A stretch of 64,000 nt of DNA from Rhodothermales bacterium (GTDB taxonomy: Bacteria; Bacteroidota; Rhodothermia; Rhodothermales; UBA10348). The translations under genes and the position numbers were made by a program. Every line of letters begins with the position of its first letter. The first letter of the stretch is position 1. The stretch covers positions 1 through 64,000 of the forward strand of contig JAEPNP010000006.1 of the NCBI GenBank assembly GCA_017643395.1, written 5' to 3'. Positions 54,588 to 63,703 of the stretch are shown one piece after another. The notes beneath the pieces were generated by a model. That model searched no databases, was not told where the DNA came from, and saw only the letters and a program-made list of their open reading frames with translations.

Positions 54588-55148
54588 TCAGGGGCGCAGT
54601 TCCTTCAGTTCCTCGCGCACCGCCTTGAGCGCGTACCCCATGTGGTTTTCAACGGTTTTGGGGGTGATCTCAAGCGCTTCGGCCGCCTCCCGGTAGGTGA
54701 GTCCCTGAAGCACACACAGCTCAAACACGGCTCGTCGCCGCTCGGGCAGGCGTGCGACGGCACGTGCTACCTGTTCCTGCACGTCCATGCGCTCTCCGGG
54801 GTCCGCCTCCGGCGCCGCCTCGTCGGGCAGGTCCCCGGTGAGTCGGGCCGTGTCCCGGAAATGATTCAGGGCCCGCGTGTAGCCGATCCGGAAGAGCAGC
54901 CCTCTGAGCGAGCCGTCATCCCGGATCTGGTGTCGCTGCTCCCAGATGTAGACGAACGCATTCTGCACCAGATCCTCCGCGACGTCAGGGGCAACCTGCT
55001 TGTGTACCAGGTAGCGCAGCAAGGCCTGATGATGGGCCTCGAAAAAGGTGCGGAAGGCGGTGCGATCTCCGGCCCGAATGGCACGCGCCAGTCCTGCTTC
55101 ATCGTCGTCAGACAGAGTGACTGCCAGGAGGAGAACCAGCTCCAGCAA
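54588..55148 (-). CDS. ECF sigma-70 factor
   Basis: 186 residues. Region 2 is about 28-98 (AFRTFFEAHHQALLRYL, DLVQNAFVYIWEQR, LFRIGYTRALNHFR) and region 4 about 125-182 (LPERRRAVFELCVLQGLTYR, ITPKTVENHMGYALKAVRE), so the family is the Bacteroidota-type sigma-70 that acts with FecR. It directs RNA polymerase to the receptor operon. Divergent from ppc; the first residues (MLELVLLLAVTLSDDDE) are a little unusual and a later start is possible. Confidence 0.92.
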   Translation of the reverse strand: MLELVLLLAVTLSDDDEAGLARAIRAGDRTAFRTFFEAHHQALLRYLVHKQVAPDVAEDLVQNAFVYIWEQRHQIRDDGSLRGLLFRIGYTRALNHFRDTARLTGDLPDEAAPEADPGERMDVQEQVARAVARLPERRRAVFELCVLQGLTYREAAEALEITPKTVENHMGYALKAVREELKELRP

Positions 55149-55218
55149 GGTGCAATTCGAGGGATTTCTTGACGACGGCCCGCGAAGATACGACGGGTTG
55201 CCCGGCTATATTCCCCTC

Positions 55219-57942
55219 ATGTCTACGACCCTTCCCTGGCCGCTCGGAGCGGCCTCGGGCGGCAGCACGGAGTCGCTGGCCGCCACCATAGATCGCCTCG
55301 CCACAGACCTTTCCAAAGCCGTCTCGCCGGAGCTGCGGGCTTGCCTGTCGGCATTGCACCAGTCCGACGACCCGGCAGCATGGCTGGCAGAGCAGGATGA
55401 CGAAACTCTGGAGCAGCTGCTCCGAGCCGATACCGCACTGTTTCATCTTCTGAATCAGTCCGAGAAGTCCGAGATCGTTCGCATCAACCGGGAGCGGGCC
55501 CTGGCCGCTGCGCCGGGCGAAGGCAGACCGGAGTCGGTCATGGCCGGTGTCGCCCGCATGAAAGCCGAAGGCATTGATGCGGAGACGTTTGAGCGACTGG
55601 TCGCGCGGCTTGATATTCGGCCTACATTGACCGCCCACCCCACCGAGGCCCGACGGCGCTCGATCCTGTACCGGCAGCAGGCAGTGGGTGCTTCGTTGAC
55701 GCGTCTCAACCGCGACCGGTTGACGCATGCCGAAAGGGACGCGCTCGAGGAGGATCTGGAGCGGGATATTCACCTGCTCCACGTCACGGATGAAGTGCGA
55801 CCCAGGCGTCTGACTGTGGCCGACGAGGTGGAATACGGGCTCTACTTCCTGACCCATACCATCTGGGATACGCTACCTGGCATCGCCAGCGACCTGCGTC
55901 GGGCCGCCTTGAAGCACTACGGGCTGCACCTGCGCAGTGCGACACCCGTTCGCTTTCGAAGCTGGATCGGCTCGGACCGCGACGGAAACCCGTTCGTGAC
56001 GCCGGAAACGACGCTTCGCACGTTCGCCAGACAGCGTGCAGCTGTGCTCGACCAGTTCACGAAGGAGCTGCGCTCGGTTCGGCGCACGCTGAGCATCTCC
56101 AGGGAGCAGCTGCACACGCCACGCATCCTGCTGGACAGCCTTGAGCGGGATGCGCGTGAGGTCAGTCTGCCCGACATCGTGCATCAGCACTTTGAGCGAG
56201 AGCCGTTTCGGCTGAAGCTTTCGTTCATGATGGCGCGCCTCCATGCCATCCGGGAGTCGGAACGGGACCTTGCTGCGCCGGTCGCCTCATCGTACACCGG
56301 TCAGGCTTTCTGCGAGGACATCGCCCTCCTGCAGACTGCACTGGAGGAAGCCGGCCTGAGTGAGGCCGCCTGGTCGGGGTCACTGCAGCGCCTTGCAGAT
56401 CGGGCATCGGCGTTCGGACTGCACCTGGCCGCGCTGGACGTGCGACAGCACAGCCGTGTGCACGCAGAAGCGGTTGGAGCCATCCTTCGGGCGGCCGGCG
56501 TGGTCGAGGACTACGGATCACTGGACGAGCCCGAGAAGCAGCGCGTGCTGACCGCGGAACTGCAGAACCCCCGCCCACTGCTGCCTCCGGGGCAGGACCT
56601 CGACGAAACGGCGGAGATGGTGCTCGCCACGTTCCGGGCTATCGGGCACATCCTGGAATGCGACCGGGACGCCTTTGGCACGTTCATCGTGTCCATGACC
56701 CACACCGTGTCCGACCTCCTGGAGGTCATGCTGCTGGCCAAGGAGGTGGGTCTGGCGCGACTGGACAGGGACGGGTTCGACTGCCCCCTGGATATCGCCC
56801 CGCTATTCGAGACGGTGGACGATCTGGCCCACTGCGGCACCTTCATGGAGACGCTGTTCGCGCATCCGGTGTACCGCGCGCATCTCGAGCGACGCGGCCG
56901 CTTCCAGGAGATCATGCTGGGTTATTCGGACTCGAACAAGGACGGAGGCTTCTGGATGGCGAATTGGGCACTGCACCGTGCCCAGCGCACCCTTGGGCAG
57001 GTGTGCAGGAAGGCGGACGTCGACTTTCGGCTCTTTCACGGGCGGGGCGGTACGGTTGGTCGCGGAGGCGGCCGCGCAAACAGAGCGATTTCGGCGATGC
57101 CTGCGGACTGCCGTAACGGTCGAATCCGCTTTACCGAGCAGGGAGAGGTTATCTCGTTCCGGTATGCGCAGCCCGACATCGCACACCGCCACCTGGAGCA
57201 GATCGTGAGCGCGACCCTGTCGACGGCAACGCTGGAGCCGGACGACGAGGATTATCCGACCGCCTGGACGGATGCCATGGAGCGTATCGCCGATCACGCC
57301 ATGGCGGCCTACCGGGGTCTGATTGACGACCCGGATTTCTGGGGCTGGTACACGTCGATCACTCCCATCGAACACATTTCCCGTCTTCCCATTGCCTCAC
57401 GCCCTGTTTCGCGAAAGGCGGCGGGTCAGGTGGATTTCGATGGACTCCGTGCCATCCCGTGGGTATTCGCGTGGACCCAGACGCGGTATACGATTCCAGG
57501 CTGGTACGGAACGGGTGCGGGTCTCGGCCACGTCGCGGAAGATGCGTTCGAGACGCTCCGCGAGATGTACCGGGACTGGCCGTTCTTTGCGGCGGTCATG
57601 GACGCGGTGCAGTTGGAGATGGCCCGGGCCAGGCTGGAGGTGGCAGAACGGTATGCCCGCCTCGCGAAGGATGAGGCGTTCCACCAGCGCATCGTCGGAG
57701 ACTTCGAGTCCGGACGGGCAGCGGTCGAATCCGTGACGGGGGGCCCACTCCTGGCCCACAGCGGTGCTGTCAGGGCCTCGCTTCGATACCGAAATCCCCT
57801 GACGGACCCGTTGAACGACATCCAGATCGAGCTCATCAAGCGGTACCGCACGGCGGAGTCCGAGGAGCATCGGGTGTTTCTCGGTCAATTGCTCTTCCTG
57901 AGCATCAACGGGATTGCCGCTGCCATGCAAAGCACCGGCTGA
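55219..57942 (+). CDS. ppc: Phosphoenolpyruvate carboxylase
   Basis: 907 residues, full length, from the ATG at 55219. Active-site His140 in TAHPTEARRR, the GYSDSNKDGGF motif from about 568 and the mobile loop FHGRGGTVGRGGG (about 612-624). The end is MQSTG, where most PEPCs have QNTG. It carboxylates PEP to oxaloacetate and so refills the TCA cycle. The frame is open upstream to 55048 opposite the sigma gene, but the family N-terminus fits 55219. Confidence 0.97.
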   Translation: MSTTLPWPLGAASGGSTESLAATIDRLATDLSKAVSPELRACLSALHQSDDPAAWLAEQDDETLEQLLRADTALFHLLNQSEKSEIVRINRERALAAAPGEGRPESVMAGVARMKAEGIDAETFERLVARLDIRPTLTAHPTEARRRSILYRQQAVGASLTRLNRDRLTHAERDALEEDLERDIHLLHVTDEVRPRRLTVADEVEYGLYFLTHTIWDTLPGIASDLRRAALKHYGLHLRSATPVRFRSWIGSDRDGNPFVTPETTLRTFARQRAAVLDQFTKELRSVRRTLSISREQLHTPRILLDSLERDAREVSLPDIVHQHFEREPFRLKLSFMMARLHAIRESERDLAAPVASSYTGQAFCEDIALLQTALEEAGLSEAAWSGSLQRLADRASAFGLHLAALDVRQHSRVHAEAVGAILRAAGVVEDYGSLDEPEKQRVLTAELQNPRPLLPPGQDLDETAEMVLATFRAIGHILECDRDAFGTFIVSMTHTVSDLLEVMLLAKEVGLARLDRDGFDCPLDIAPLFETVDDLAHCGTFMETLFAHPVYRAHLERRGRFQEIMLGYSDSNKDGGFWMANWALHRAQRTLGQVCRKADVDFRLFHGRGGTVGRGGGRANRAISAMPADCRNGRIRFTEQGEVISFRYAQPDIAHRHLEQIVSATLSTATLEPDDEDYPTAWTDAMERIADHAMAAYRGLIDDPDFWGWYTSITPIEHISRLPIASRPVSRKAAGQVDFDGLRAIPWVFAWTQTRYTIPGWYGTGAGLGHVAEDAFETLREMYRDWPFFAAVMDAVQLEMARARLEVAERYARLAKDEAFHQRIVGDFESGRAAVESVTGGPLLAHSGAVRASLRYRNPLTDPLNDIQIELIKRYRTAESEEHRVFLGQLLFLSINGIAAAMQSTG

Positions 57943-57961
57943 TCGGTCCGGAACTGCCGGG

Positions 57962-59872
57962 CTACAGTTCGGCGCCAGTGACCCGCATCATCTCCTCGAC
58001 ACTGGTGTCGGTCAGCATGACCAGTTCCTTTGCGGAATCCGGCAGCGTGAGCATGCCCTCGGAGACGGCTGTGTCCTTGAGCGCCTCTTCGTCAACCATG
58101 GTCTCGGACTCCATCACAATCTTTCGGATGGCGGGCGTGAAGGGCAACACCTCGGCGATGGCCCGACGGCCCTTGTACCCGACGCCCTTGCAGACCGGGC
58201 AGTTGGGGTCGCTGCCGGGGATGTAGATGGCTCCCGATTCGCTGGCCTCGGGTGGGAATCCGAGGAACTGCAGCAGGTCCTCATCCGGGGCGGGGTCCGG
58301 GCGCTTGCAATCCGGGCAGAGGCGGCGCACCAGGCGCTGGGCCACGACGAGGTTGATGGCATACGCGATGAGGAACGGCTCCACGCCCATCTTGAACAAA
58401 CGGGAGACGGCGCTAGGGGCATCGTTGGTGTGCAGCGTCGAAAAGCAGAGGTGGCCGGTGTTGGCCAGTTTCACCGCGAGTTCAGCGGTCTGCCGGTCAC
58501 GCATCTCTCCGACCATCACGATGTCGGGGTCGTGTCGCAGGATGGCCCGGAGCGCGCCCTCCAGGTCCAGTTTGTGACTCAGCTTGATCTGGCGCACGCC
58601 GCGAATGATGTACTCGACCGGGTCCTCGACGGTGAGCACGTTCACCTTGGGCGTGACCACCTGATGCAGGGCTGCGACCAGCGTGGTGGACTTGCCCGAT
58701 CCAGTGGGCCCGGTCAGGATGACCATGCCGTTGGGCTGGCGGATGGCCATCTCAAACCGCTTCATGGCGGTCTCGAGCAGGCCGATCTTGCGCAGGTCGG
58801 TCAGCACCTTGCGGTCGTCAAGCACTCGGATCACGATGCTTTCGGCGGAGATCTCCTGCCGGGCCGTGGCAATCGGCAGGACACTGACGCGGAAACGAAT
58901 CAGCGTTTCGTCAATCCAGCGCTGAATGAAGCCGTCCTGGGCCCGGTCGCGCTCGAAACGGTCTACGTTGACGGCGTTGTCCTTGACCACTGCCAGGAAT
59001 GCCTCTGCGCGTACCGTCTCTTCGCGGTACCACATGGTCAGTTCGCCATCGACCCGAAAGTGGATTTCGATCTTACCGTCGGGATTCGGGAATATGTGCA
59101 GGTCCGAGGTACCGATTTTAACCGCCTCGATCAGGGCAGCCTCAAACAGGTTGATGAGCTTGGAACCCTTGATCTCCTGCTCCAGGGCCTGGTCGGTGAC
59201 CAGATCCTCGCCCACATCGGCCTGGTGGCCGATGTCGAAGAAGTCCTGGGCGTTCTCGAGTCGCTCGAGGTATTCGTTCCTGCTGACGAAGCTTTCCGTT
59301 ACCAGGGTGGCCAGTTCGGCTTCCGGGCAGTACCGGACCTCAAACCGGCGCACGTCCATGCGCTTCAGGAGCTGATGGATCTCCGGCCTGGTCGGGTCGT
59401 GCGTTGCGAACGTCCAGCGAGTCTCACCGGAAAGGGGCTCCGTATCCAGGGCGATCGGCAGCAGGAACAGCTCCAACATGCCATCCCATGCCTCCTCATC
59501 GAACGATTCCCGGTGCTCCTCGAGGAACTTGAGCACCTGCTTTTCTTCGATTTCAGCCTCCTCGAAGGCGTACACCTTGGAGGCTTCGAAGTAGATGGTT
59601 TCCGTATCCAGCTCGGTGGCCAGCGTCAGCATGCGCCAGAGCGGCACGCGCACGCCGTTTTCCCGGCCGATGGTCCATTCGCCATAGGCAGCGCGCACGT
59701 CGTTTTCGGTGATAACGCCCTTGTCGATCAGGCGGTACACCACGCGGTCGTTCCGGCAGGCGGCCTCGAAGGTCACCTCCGGAAGCGAACCGTCTTCCTG
59801 CGCGTTTGCCCGCTCCCGCGTTCCGCGGTTGCGGGCAAACTTGCTACCCATACCGAACTCGCCGTTCGCCAT
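57962..59872 (-). CDS. GspE/PilB-type secretion ATPase
   Basis: 636 residues. The N-terminal ~220 residues are a partly degenerate GspE N-domain region. The core ATPase begins around 235 (SDLHIFPNPDGKIEIHFRVDG). Walker A GPTGSGKST has Lys394, an Asp box and Walker B (ILRHDPDIVMVGEMRD) follow, then HTNDAPSAVSRL and a zinc site CPDCKRPD...CPVCKGVGYKGRRAI. It drives assembly of a type IV pilus or type II secretion pseudopilus. No pilin, PilC or secretin gene is near. The gene upstream carries a related N-domain (59878-60627) and ends 5 bases before this gene starts. Confidence 0.92.
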   Translation of the reverse strand: MANGEFGMGSKFARNRGTRERANAQEDGSLPEVTFEAACRNDRVVYRLIDKGVITENDVRAAYGEWTIGRENGVRVPLWRMLTLATELDTETIYFEASKVYAFEEAEIEEKQVLKFLEEHRESFDEEAWDGMLELFLLPIALDTEPLSGETRWTFATHDPTRPEIHQLLKRMDVRRFEVRYCPEAELATLVTESFVSRNEYLERLENAQDFFDIGHQADVGEDLVTDQALEQEIKGSKLINLFEAALIEAVKIGTSDLHIFPNPDGKIEIHFRVDGELTMWYREETVRAEAFLAVVKDNAVNVDRFERDRAQDGFIQRWIDETLIRFRVSVLPIATARQEISAESIVIRVLDDRKVLTDLRKIGLLETAMKRFEMAIRQPNGMVILTGPTGSGKSTTLVAALHQVVTPKVNVLTVEDPVEYIIRGVRQIKLSHKLDLEGALRAILRHDPDIVMVGEMRDRQTAELAVKLANTGHLCFSTLHTNDAPSAVSRLFKMGVEPFLIAYAINLVVAQRLVRRLCPDCKRPDPAPDEDLLQFLGFPPEASESGAIYIPGSDPNCPVCKGVGYKGRRAIAEVLPFTPAIRKIVMESETMVDEEALKDTAVSEGMLTLPDSAKELVMLTDTSVEEMMRVTGAEL

Positions 59873-59877
59873 GCAGA

Positions 59878-60627
59878 CTAGGCGGCTTTACGAACTGTGA
59901 TTTCAGAATCTGTGGTCTGGCTGCCGATGGCGTGGATCGTGCCCGGAATCACCTTGGGCAGGAAGTCGGACACGGCCTTGACCACCTTCTCCATGTTGCT
60001 CTTCGACAGGAATCGAATCGAGTGCGTGTTCTCTGCCACGGTTTCGATGGCCCGACGCACTTCGCGACGGGACGGGTCGTAGGCAGCGAAGGTCACAACG
60101 CCCTTGCGCTTCCTTCCGTCCGCAGGCACCACGGGCAACACGCCAAGGCCCAGCAGGCGCGGGATGACCGTGTTCGGCCACGACTTCGAGAGGTGATCCA
60201 CCAGGCCCACGGTTTCAAGCATGGACACCTCGACCGGAGCGAACCCGAAGGAAACGGCTGCGGCCTCATAGATTTTGTCAGCGGGGATCTCCTCGGTGCG
60301 CAACAACACCCTCCAGAGGCGTTCCCGGCGACCGGTAGCCCTCCACAGTCTTTTGGCGCGCTGGAGCGTGCCCGGTTGTAGTTCTCCGGTTGCCTGCAGA
60401 TAGGCGATTACCCGGTCGGTTTCGGCACGTTTTTCCTCCATGGGATATAGCGACGGATCTTCGTATACACGGTGGACGCGGCCGCGACGAGGCTCGAGGC
60501 GCACGATGTTCAAATGAGGCGCAGCCACGGGCTCCTCGGTGGGCAGCTGCTCGGCCACCACCGCAATCGGCCCGGAATCCTCTTCTGCGCGGGTTTGCCG
60601 ATCGAGTCGGCGGAACAAATGAATCAT
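59878..60627 (-). CDS. Stand-alone GspE N-terminal (MshEN)-like protein
   Basis: 249 residues. After a low-complexity first part (about 1-70) come helical segments (ETDRVIAYLQATGEL...LKRAKR-like) and a region resembling the MshEN/GspE N-domain: IYEAAAVSFGFAPVEVSML, NTVIPRLLGLGVLPVVPAD and VVTFAAYDPSRREVRRAIET. MshEN domains bind cyclic di-GMP in pilus ATPases; I cannot confirm the binding residues. It has no ATPase core and is followed after 5 bases by the ATPase gene, so the usual single protein appears to be split or duplicated here. Confidence 0.7.
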   Translation of the reverse strand: MIHLFRRLDRQTRAEEDSGPIAVVAEQLPTEEPVAAPHLNIVRLEPRRGRVHRVYEDPSLYPMEEKRAETDRVIAYLQATGELQPGTLQRAKRLWRATGRRERLWRVLLRTEEIPADKIYEAAAVSFGFAPVEVSMLETVGLVDHLSKSWPNTVIPRLLGLGVLPVVPADGRKRKGVVTFAAYDPSRREVRRAIETVAENTHSIRFLSKSNMEKVVKAVSDFLPKVIPGTIHAIGSQTTDSEITVRKAA

Positions 60628-60719
60628 CCTTCAGGGTTGCTCGGTACGGGTGCGGCAGATGGTGTACCAGGCCTGCTTATGATGCGCAGGACACCGCAGG
60701 ACTGTACCTTCGCCGCGTG

Positions 60720-61469
60720 ATGAGTGAAGGCAAAGACCGGACCATCCGGGATGAGACGTTCCGGGTGCGGGCCTACGAGGCGGGACCCGACGGGATGGCA
60801 CGACCGGACGTGCTCTGCAACTACCTGCAGGAAGCGGCCGCCAACCACGCCGCCCTGCTGGGTGTGTCCGGGGAGGCACTGGCCGGCATGAACCTCACCT
60901 GGGTGCTTTCCCGCCTGGTTATCGAGATCGAGCAGTTCCCTGCGTGGCAGGACACCGTGCAGGTGCGCACGTGGCCTGCGGGACTTCAGGGCATCTTCGC
61001 CATCCGCGACTTCGAGCTAACGGCGAGTTCCGGCGCAGTCGCACGAGCGACCACGGCCTGGTTCCTCATCGACACGGCCCGCCGCAGACCAGCCCGACTA
61101 CCCGAGCAGGTGACCGGAATCCAGCTCCCTGAGCGGGCTCGCTCCCTGGTGGACGACTTCAGCAGACTGCCCCCTGTGGAGGACGATGGGGTCCGTATGC
61201 CGCTCGTGGCAGCGCCATCCGACATGGACTTGAATCAGCATGTGAATCACGTTCGCTACCTCGCCTGGATGCTGGACTCGATGGAGTCCGATTGGCTCGA
61301 CAGGCACCGTTTGCGACGACTGCAGATCCAGTTTCGCAGCGAGTCTCGGGCCGGGGATGCGCTTGTAGTACGTTCGGCGGCGCGATCCGAATTTGGCTGG
61401 GCACACGAGGTTCTGAACGAATCCGGCCAGGGTCTCAGTCAGGCTCACTCGGAGTGGTTGCCCCGATGA
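60720..61469 (+). CDS. Acyl-ACP thioesterase (FatA/FatB family)
   Basis: 249 residues from the ATG at 60720 (a GTG three bases earlier would do equally). Two hot-dog domains: the first at about 10-130, and the second starting at about 160. The catalytic Asn172 and His174 are in DMDLNQHVNHVRYL. It releases fatty acids from acyl carrier protein in the cytoplasm. No other fatty-acid genes are adjacent. Convergent with the oxidoreductase gene. Confidence 0.9.
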   Translation: MSEGKDRTIRDETFRVRAYEAGPDGMARPDVLCNYLQEAAANHAALLGVSGEALAGMNLTWVLSRLVIEIEQFPAWQDTVQVRTWPAGLQGIFAIRDFELTASSGAVARATTAWFLIDTARRRPARLPEQVTGIQLPERARSLVDDFSRLPPVEDDGVRMPLVAAPSDMDLNQHVNHVRYLAWMLDSMESDWLDRHRLRRLQIQFRSESRAGDALVVRSAARSEFGWAHEVLNESGQGLSQAHSEWLPR

Positions 61470-61480
61470 AACGCGGGCAG

Positions 61481-61503
61481 GCTCACGCTGAGGCGGCGTG
61501 AGC
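61481..61503. terminator. Hairpin between two convergent genes
   Basis: GCTCACGC and GCGTGAGC form a perfect 8-bp stem around TGAGGCG, 11 bases after the thioesterase stop and overlapping the last codons of the oxidoreductase gene on the other strand. A bidirectional terminator is plausible, without T run. Confidence 0.5.
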
Positions 61504-62658
61504 GGTAAGCTCCGGGCGGTCCGGGGCAAACAGATCGCCGGCCTCGTCAACCGCGCCCGTCAGACCGCGGGCCAGCAGCTGCCCGGCCCGGAATCCATAC
61601 GCCATGCCGTGACCGGTGAAGCCGGTTGCCATCCAAATTCCATCGCCCACCGGTCCCACGACCGGGAGCCCGTCTGGCGAGAAGCCCATGATGCCTGACC
61701 AGCGGCGCACTACCTCGGCTCCGGCGAGGGACGGGAAGTGTGCATGCGCATAGGCCTCCAGGTCTGCCTGAAGCTTGACCGACGTGCCCTCGAGGAACCC
61801 CGCCTCTTCGGTCCGATGCCGGTGACGCGCCCCTCCAACAAGGACGCGCCCGTCATAGTCGCTGCGCAGATAATAGTACCCCTCGTGGCTATAGACCGGC
61901 GCGGGAATGCGCGCCGGAACGCGTGGTTTGAGCGCCAGCATCTGGGCCCTGTGCGGCTCCACCCAGGCCGCGGCGGCAGGCCATAGATCGGGGGCCCACG
62001 GACCGGCGGCGATGACAATCTGGTCGGCGCGTACCTCGAAGCCATCGCCAACCACGCGGCCTTGATGGACCGCGACCGCACGGTGATTCCTACGCACGAG
62101 GGCCCCTGAACGTGCAACGAGTTGGTTGACCAGCTCGAACGGGTCCAGCATGCCACCTGTCTCGGTGAACAGGCCTCCGAGGAATCCGACCGACCCAATG
62201 CGGGCATTCAGCGCGTCGGACTCCAGAAAGGAACCCGCAAAACCGTCTTCGCGCATGCGCCCGGCCGACCGGCGCAGGCGTTCTTCCTCGGCACCGTCCC
62301 CGGCGACGGTCAGACTGCCGGAGGGCACGAAGCGGAAGGCGGCACCGGGAATCTCGTCAAGCAGGCGATCGCGGTTCTCGTGCGTAAACCGGCGCAGGCG
62401 ACGGGCGCGATCCAGTCCATAGAGTTCAATGTCCGTGACGTAGTCAGTAACCGCTCCCTGTAGCAAAAAACCGGCATTCCGGCCGCTGGCGCCCCAGGCC
62501 GGCCATCGTGCGTCGAGCACCGTCACGCGCAGCGCAGGCGCGACCCGGCGCAGCCAGAAGGCCGTGGAACACCCCAGAATTCCCGCGCCGACAATGCAGA
62601 CGTCCGCCTCCAGCCGGGCCGGTGAAGCTGTATGCCACACGGATCGGGTCATGCGCAC
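61483..62658 (-). CDS. FAD-dependent amino-acid oxidase-like protein (DadA/DAO family)
   Basis: 391 residues from the GTG at 62658; the ATG at 62652 is 6 bases later and may be the true start. The FAD-binding motif VCIVGAGILGCSTAFWLRR is near residue 20, followed by GASGRNAGFLLQG, which recalls glycine and D-amino-acid oxidases. The late WSGIMGFSPDGLPVVGPVG is also typical. It oxidises a secondary or primary amine; the substrate is unknown. It overlaps the end of the AcuI-like gene read in the same direction. Confidence 0.9.
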   Translation of the reverse strand: MRMTRSVWHTASPARLEADVCIVGAGILGCSTAFWLRRVAPALRVTVLDARWPAWGASGRNAGFLLQGAVTDYVTDIELYGLDRARRLRRFTHENRDRLLDEIPGAAFRFVPSGSLTVAGDGAEEERLRRSAGRMREDGFAGSFLESDALNARIGSVGFLGGLFTETGGMLDPFELVNQLVARSGALVRRNHRAVAVHQGRVVGDGFEVRADQIVIAAGPWAPDLWPAAAAWVEPHRAQMLALKPRVPARIPAPVYSHEGYYYLRSDYDGRVLVGGARHRHRTEEAGFLEGTSVKLQADLEAYAHAHFPSLAGAEVVRRWSGIMGFSPDGLPVVGPVGDGIWMATGFTGHGMAYGFRAGQLLARGLTGAVDEAGDLFAPDRPELTAHAASA

Positions 62659-63626
62659 CGAACCACGGTTCGCCCACGCTTCTTGCCGCCGAGTAGCGCC
62701 ACGGCCTCTCCATGCACGCCGGCCAGGTCCGTTTCCGCGGCCAGCAGCGCGTACAACTCTCCGTCCATGAGATCACGCAGACGGGACCAGGCCTCCCGCC
62801 TCAGGGCATCCGGACACGTATTTGAGTCGATGCCGAGCAGTCCCACACCCCGCAAAATGAACGGAAACACGGTGGTGTTGAGCTCATGCCCCCCTGCCAG
62901 CCCGCAGGCGGCGATCGCTCCCCGGGTCATGGTCTGACTGATGAGCGCCTCGAGGGTCGAACCGCCCACGCTGTCCACGGCACCACCCCATCGCCCGGAA
63001 TCCAGCGCACGATGCGCTCCCGAGGCCAGGTCGTCGCGCCCGATGATGCGGGAGGCACCCAACTCCTGGAGGTAACCGGGATCTCCCGAGCCGGTGGATG
63101 CCACGACCTCGTGGCCCAGGCGGGCGAGCAGCGCCACCGATATGCTGCCGACCCCACCGGACGCTCCCGTAACGGCGATGGGCCCATCGGCCACACCATG
63201 CGCTTGTATCGCCATGCAGGCGAGCATGGCGGTGAAGCCGGCGGTGCCGACAATCATCGCCTCGCGAGCCGACATGCCCTCTGGAAGTGGGACCACATGC
63301 TCCGATCTAAGGCAGGCTCTCCCGGCATAGCCACCCCAGCGGTTCTCGCCGAGTCCCCACCCGGTCTGCAGCACCATGTCACCAGGCGCAAACGTCGGGG
63401 ACCGTGATGCCAGCACCCGGCCGGCGAGATCGATCCCCGGGACAAACGGAAACGGTGCACGCACAATGGGGCTTCTGCCGGTCAGGGCCAGGGCATCCTT
63501 GTAGTTGAGGCTCGACCAAAGCACCTCTACGTCCAGATCACCCTCCGGCAGCGAATCCAGCGGCACCTCTCGCAGGTTTACTGCCGGGTTTTTGCCTTTC
63601 TCCTCGATGAACAGTGCTGTTACCAT
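62649..63626 (-). CDS. Acrylyl-CoA reductase-like quinone oxidoreductase (AcuI/YhdH family)
   Basis: 325 residues from the ATG at 63626; the frame runs on to 63698 but without the family N-terminus. N-terminal GroES-like domain with LWSSLNYKDALALTG and PFPFVPGIDLAGRV, then a Rossmann fold with VTGASGGVGSISVALLA and WGGAVDSVGG. MDR enzymes of this type reduce acryloyl-CoA or quinones with NADPH and need no zinc; none of the zinc ligands are there. It is upstream of the DAO-like gene and overlaps it, so they are coupled. Confidence 0.92.
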   Translation of the reverse strand: MVTALFIEEKGKNPAVNLREVPLDSLPEGDLDVEVLWSSLNYKDALALTGRSPIVRAPFPFVPGIDLAGRVLASRSPTFAPGDMVLQTGWGLGENRWGGYAGRACLRSEHVVPLPEGMSAREAMIVGTAGFTAMLACMAIQAHGVADGPIAVTGASGGVGSISVALLARLGHEVVASTGSGDPGYLQELGASRIIGRDDLASGAHRALDSGRWGGAVDSVGGSTLEALISQTMTRGAIAACGLAGGHELNTTVFPFILRGVGLLGIDSNTCPDALRREAWSRLRDLMDGELYALLAAETDLAGVHGEAVALLGGKKRGRTVVRCA

Positions 63627-63703
63627 GCTGCAAGATCCGTGCTCTCGGTCATTGCAACCTATGCAGTTCTTGAACGTGCAGTGAAGGATCGGACCCACGA
63701 CGC

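Noticed and set aside
57914-59881. A 655-codon plus-strand open frame opposite the GspE/PilB ATPase
   Set aside because: The minus strand has Walker A, Walker B and zinc-site motifs; the plus-strand translation has no domain.
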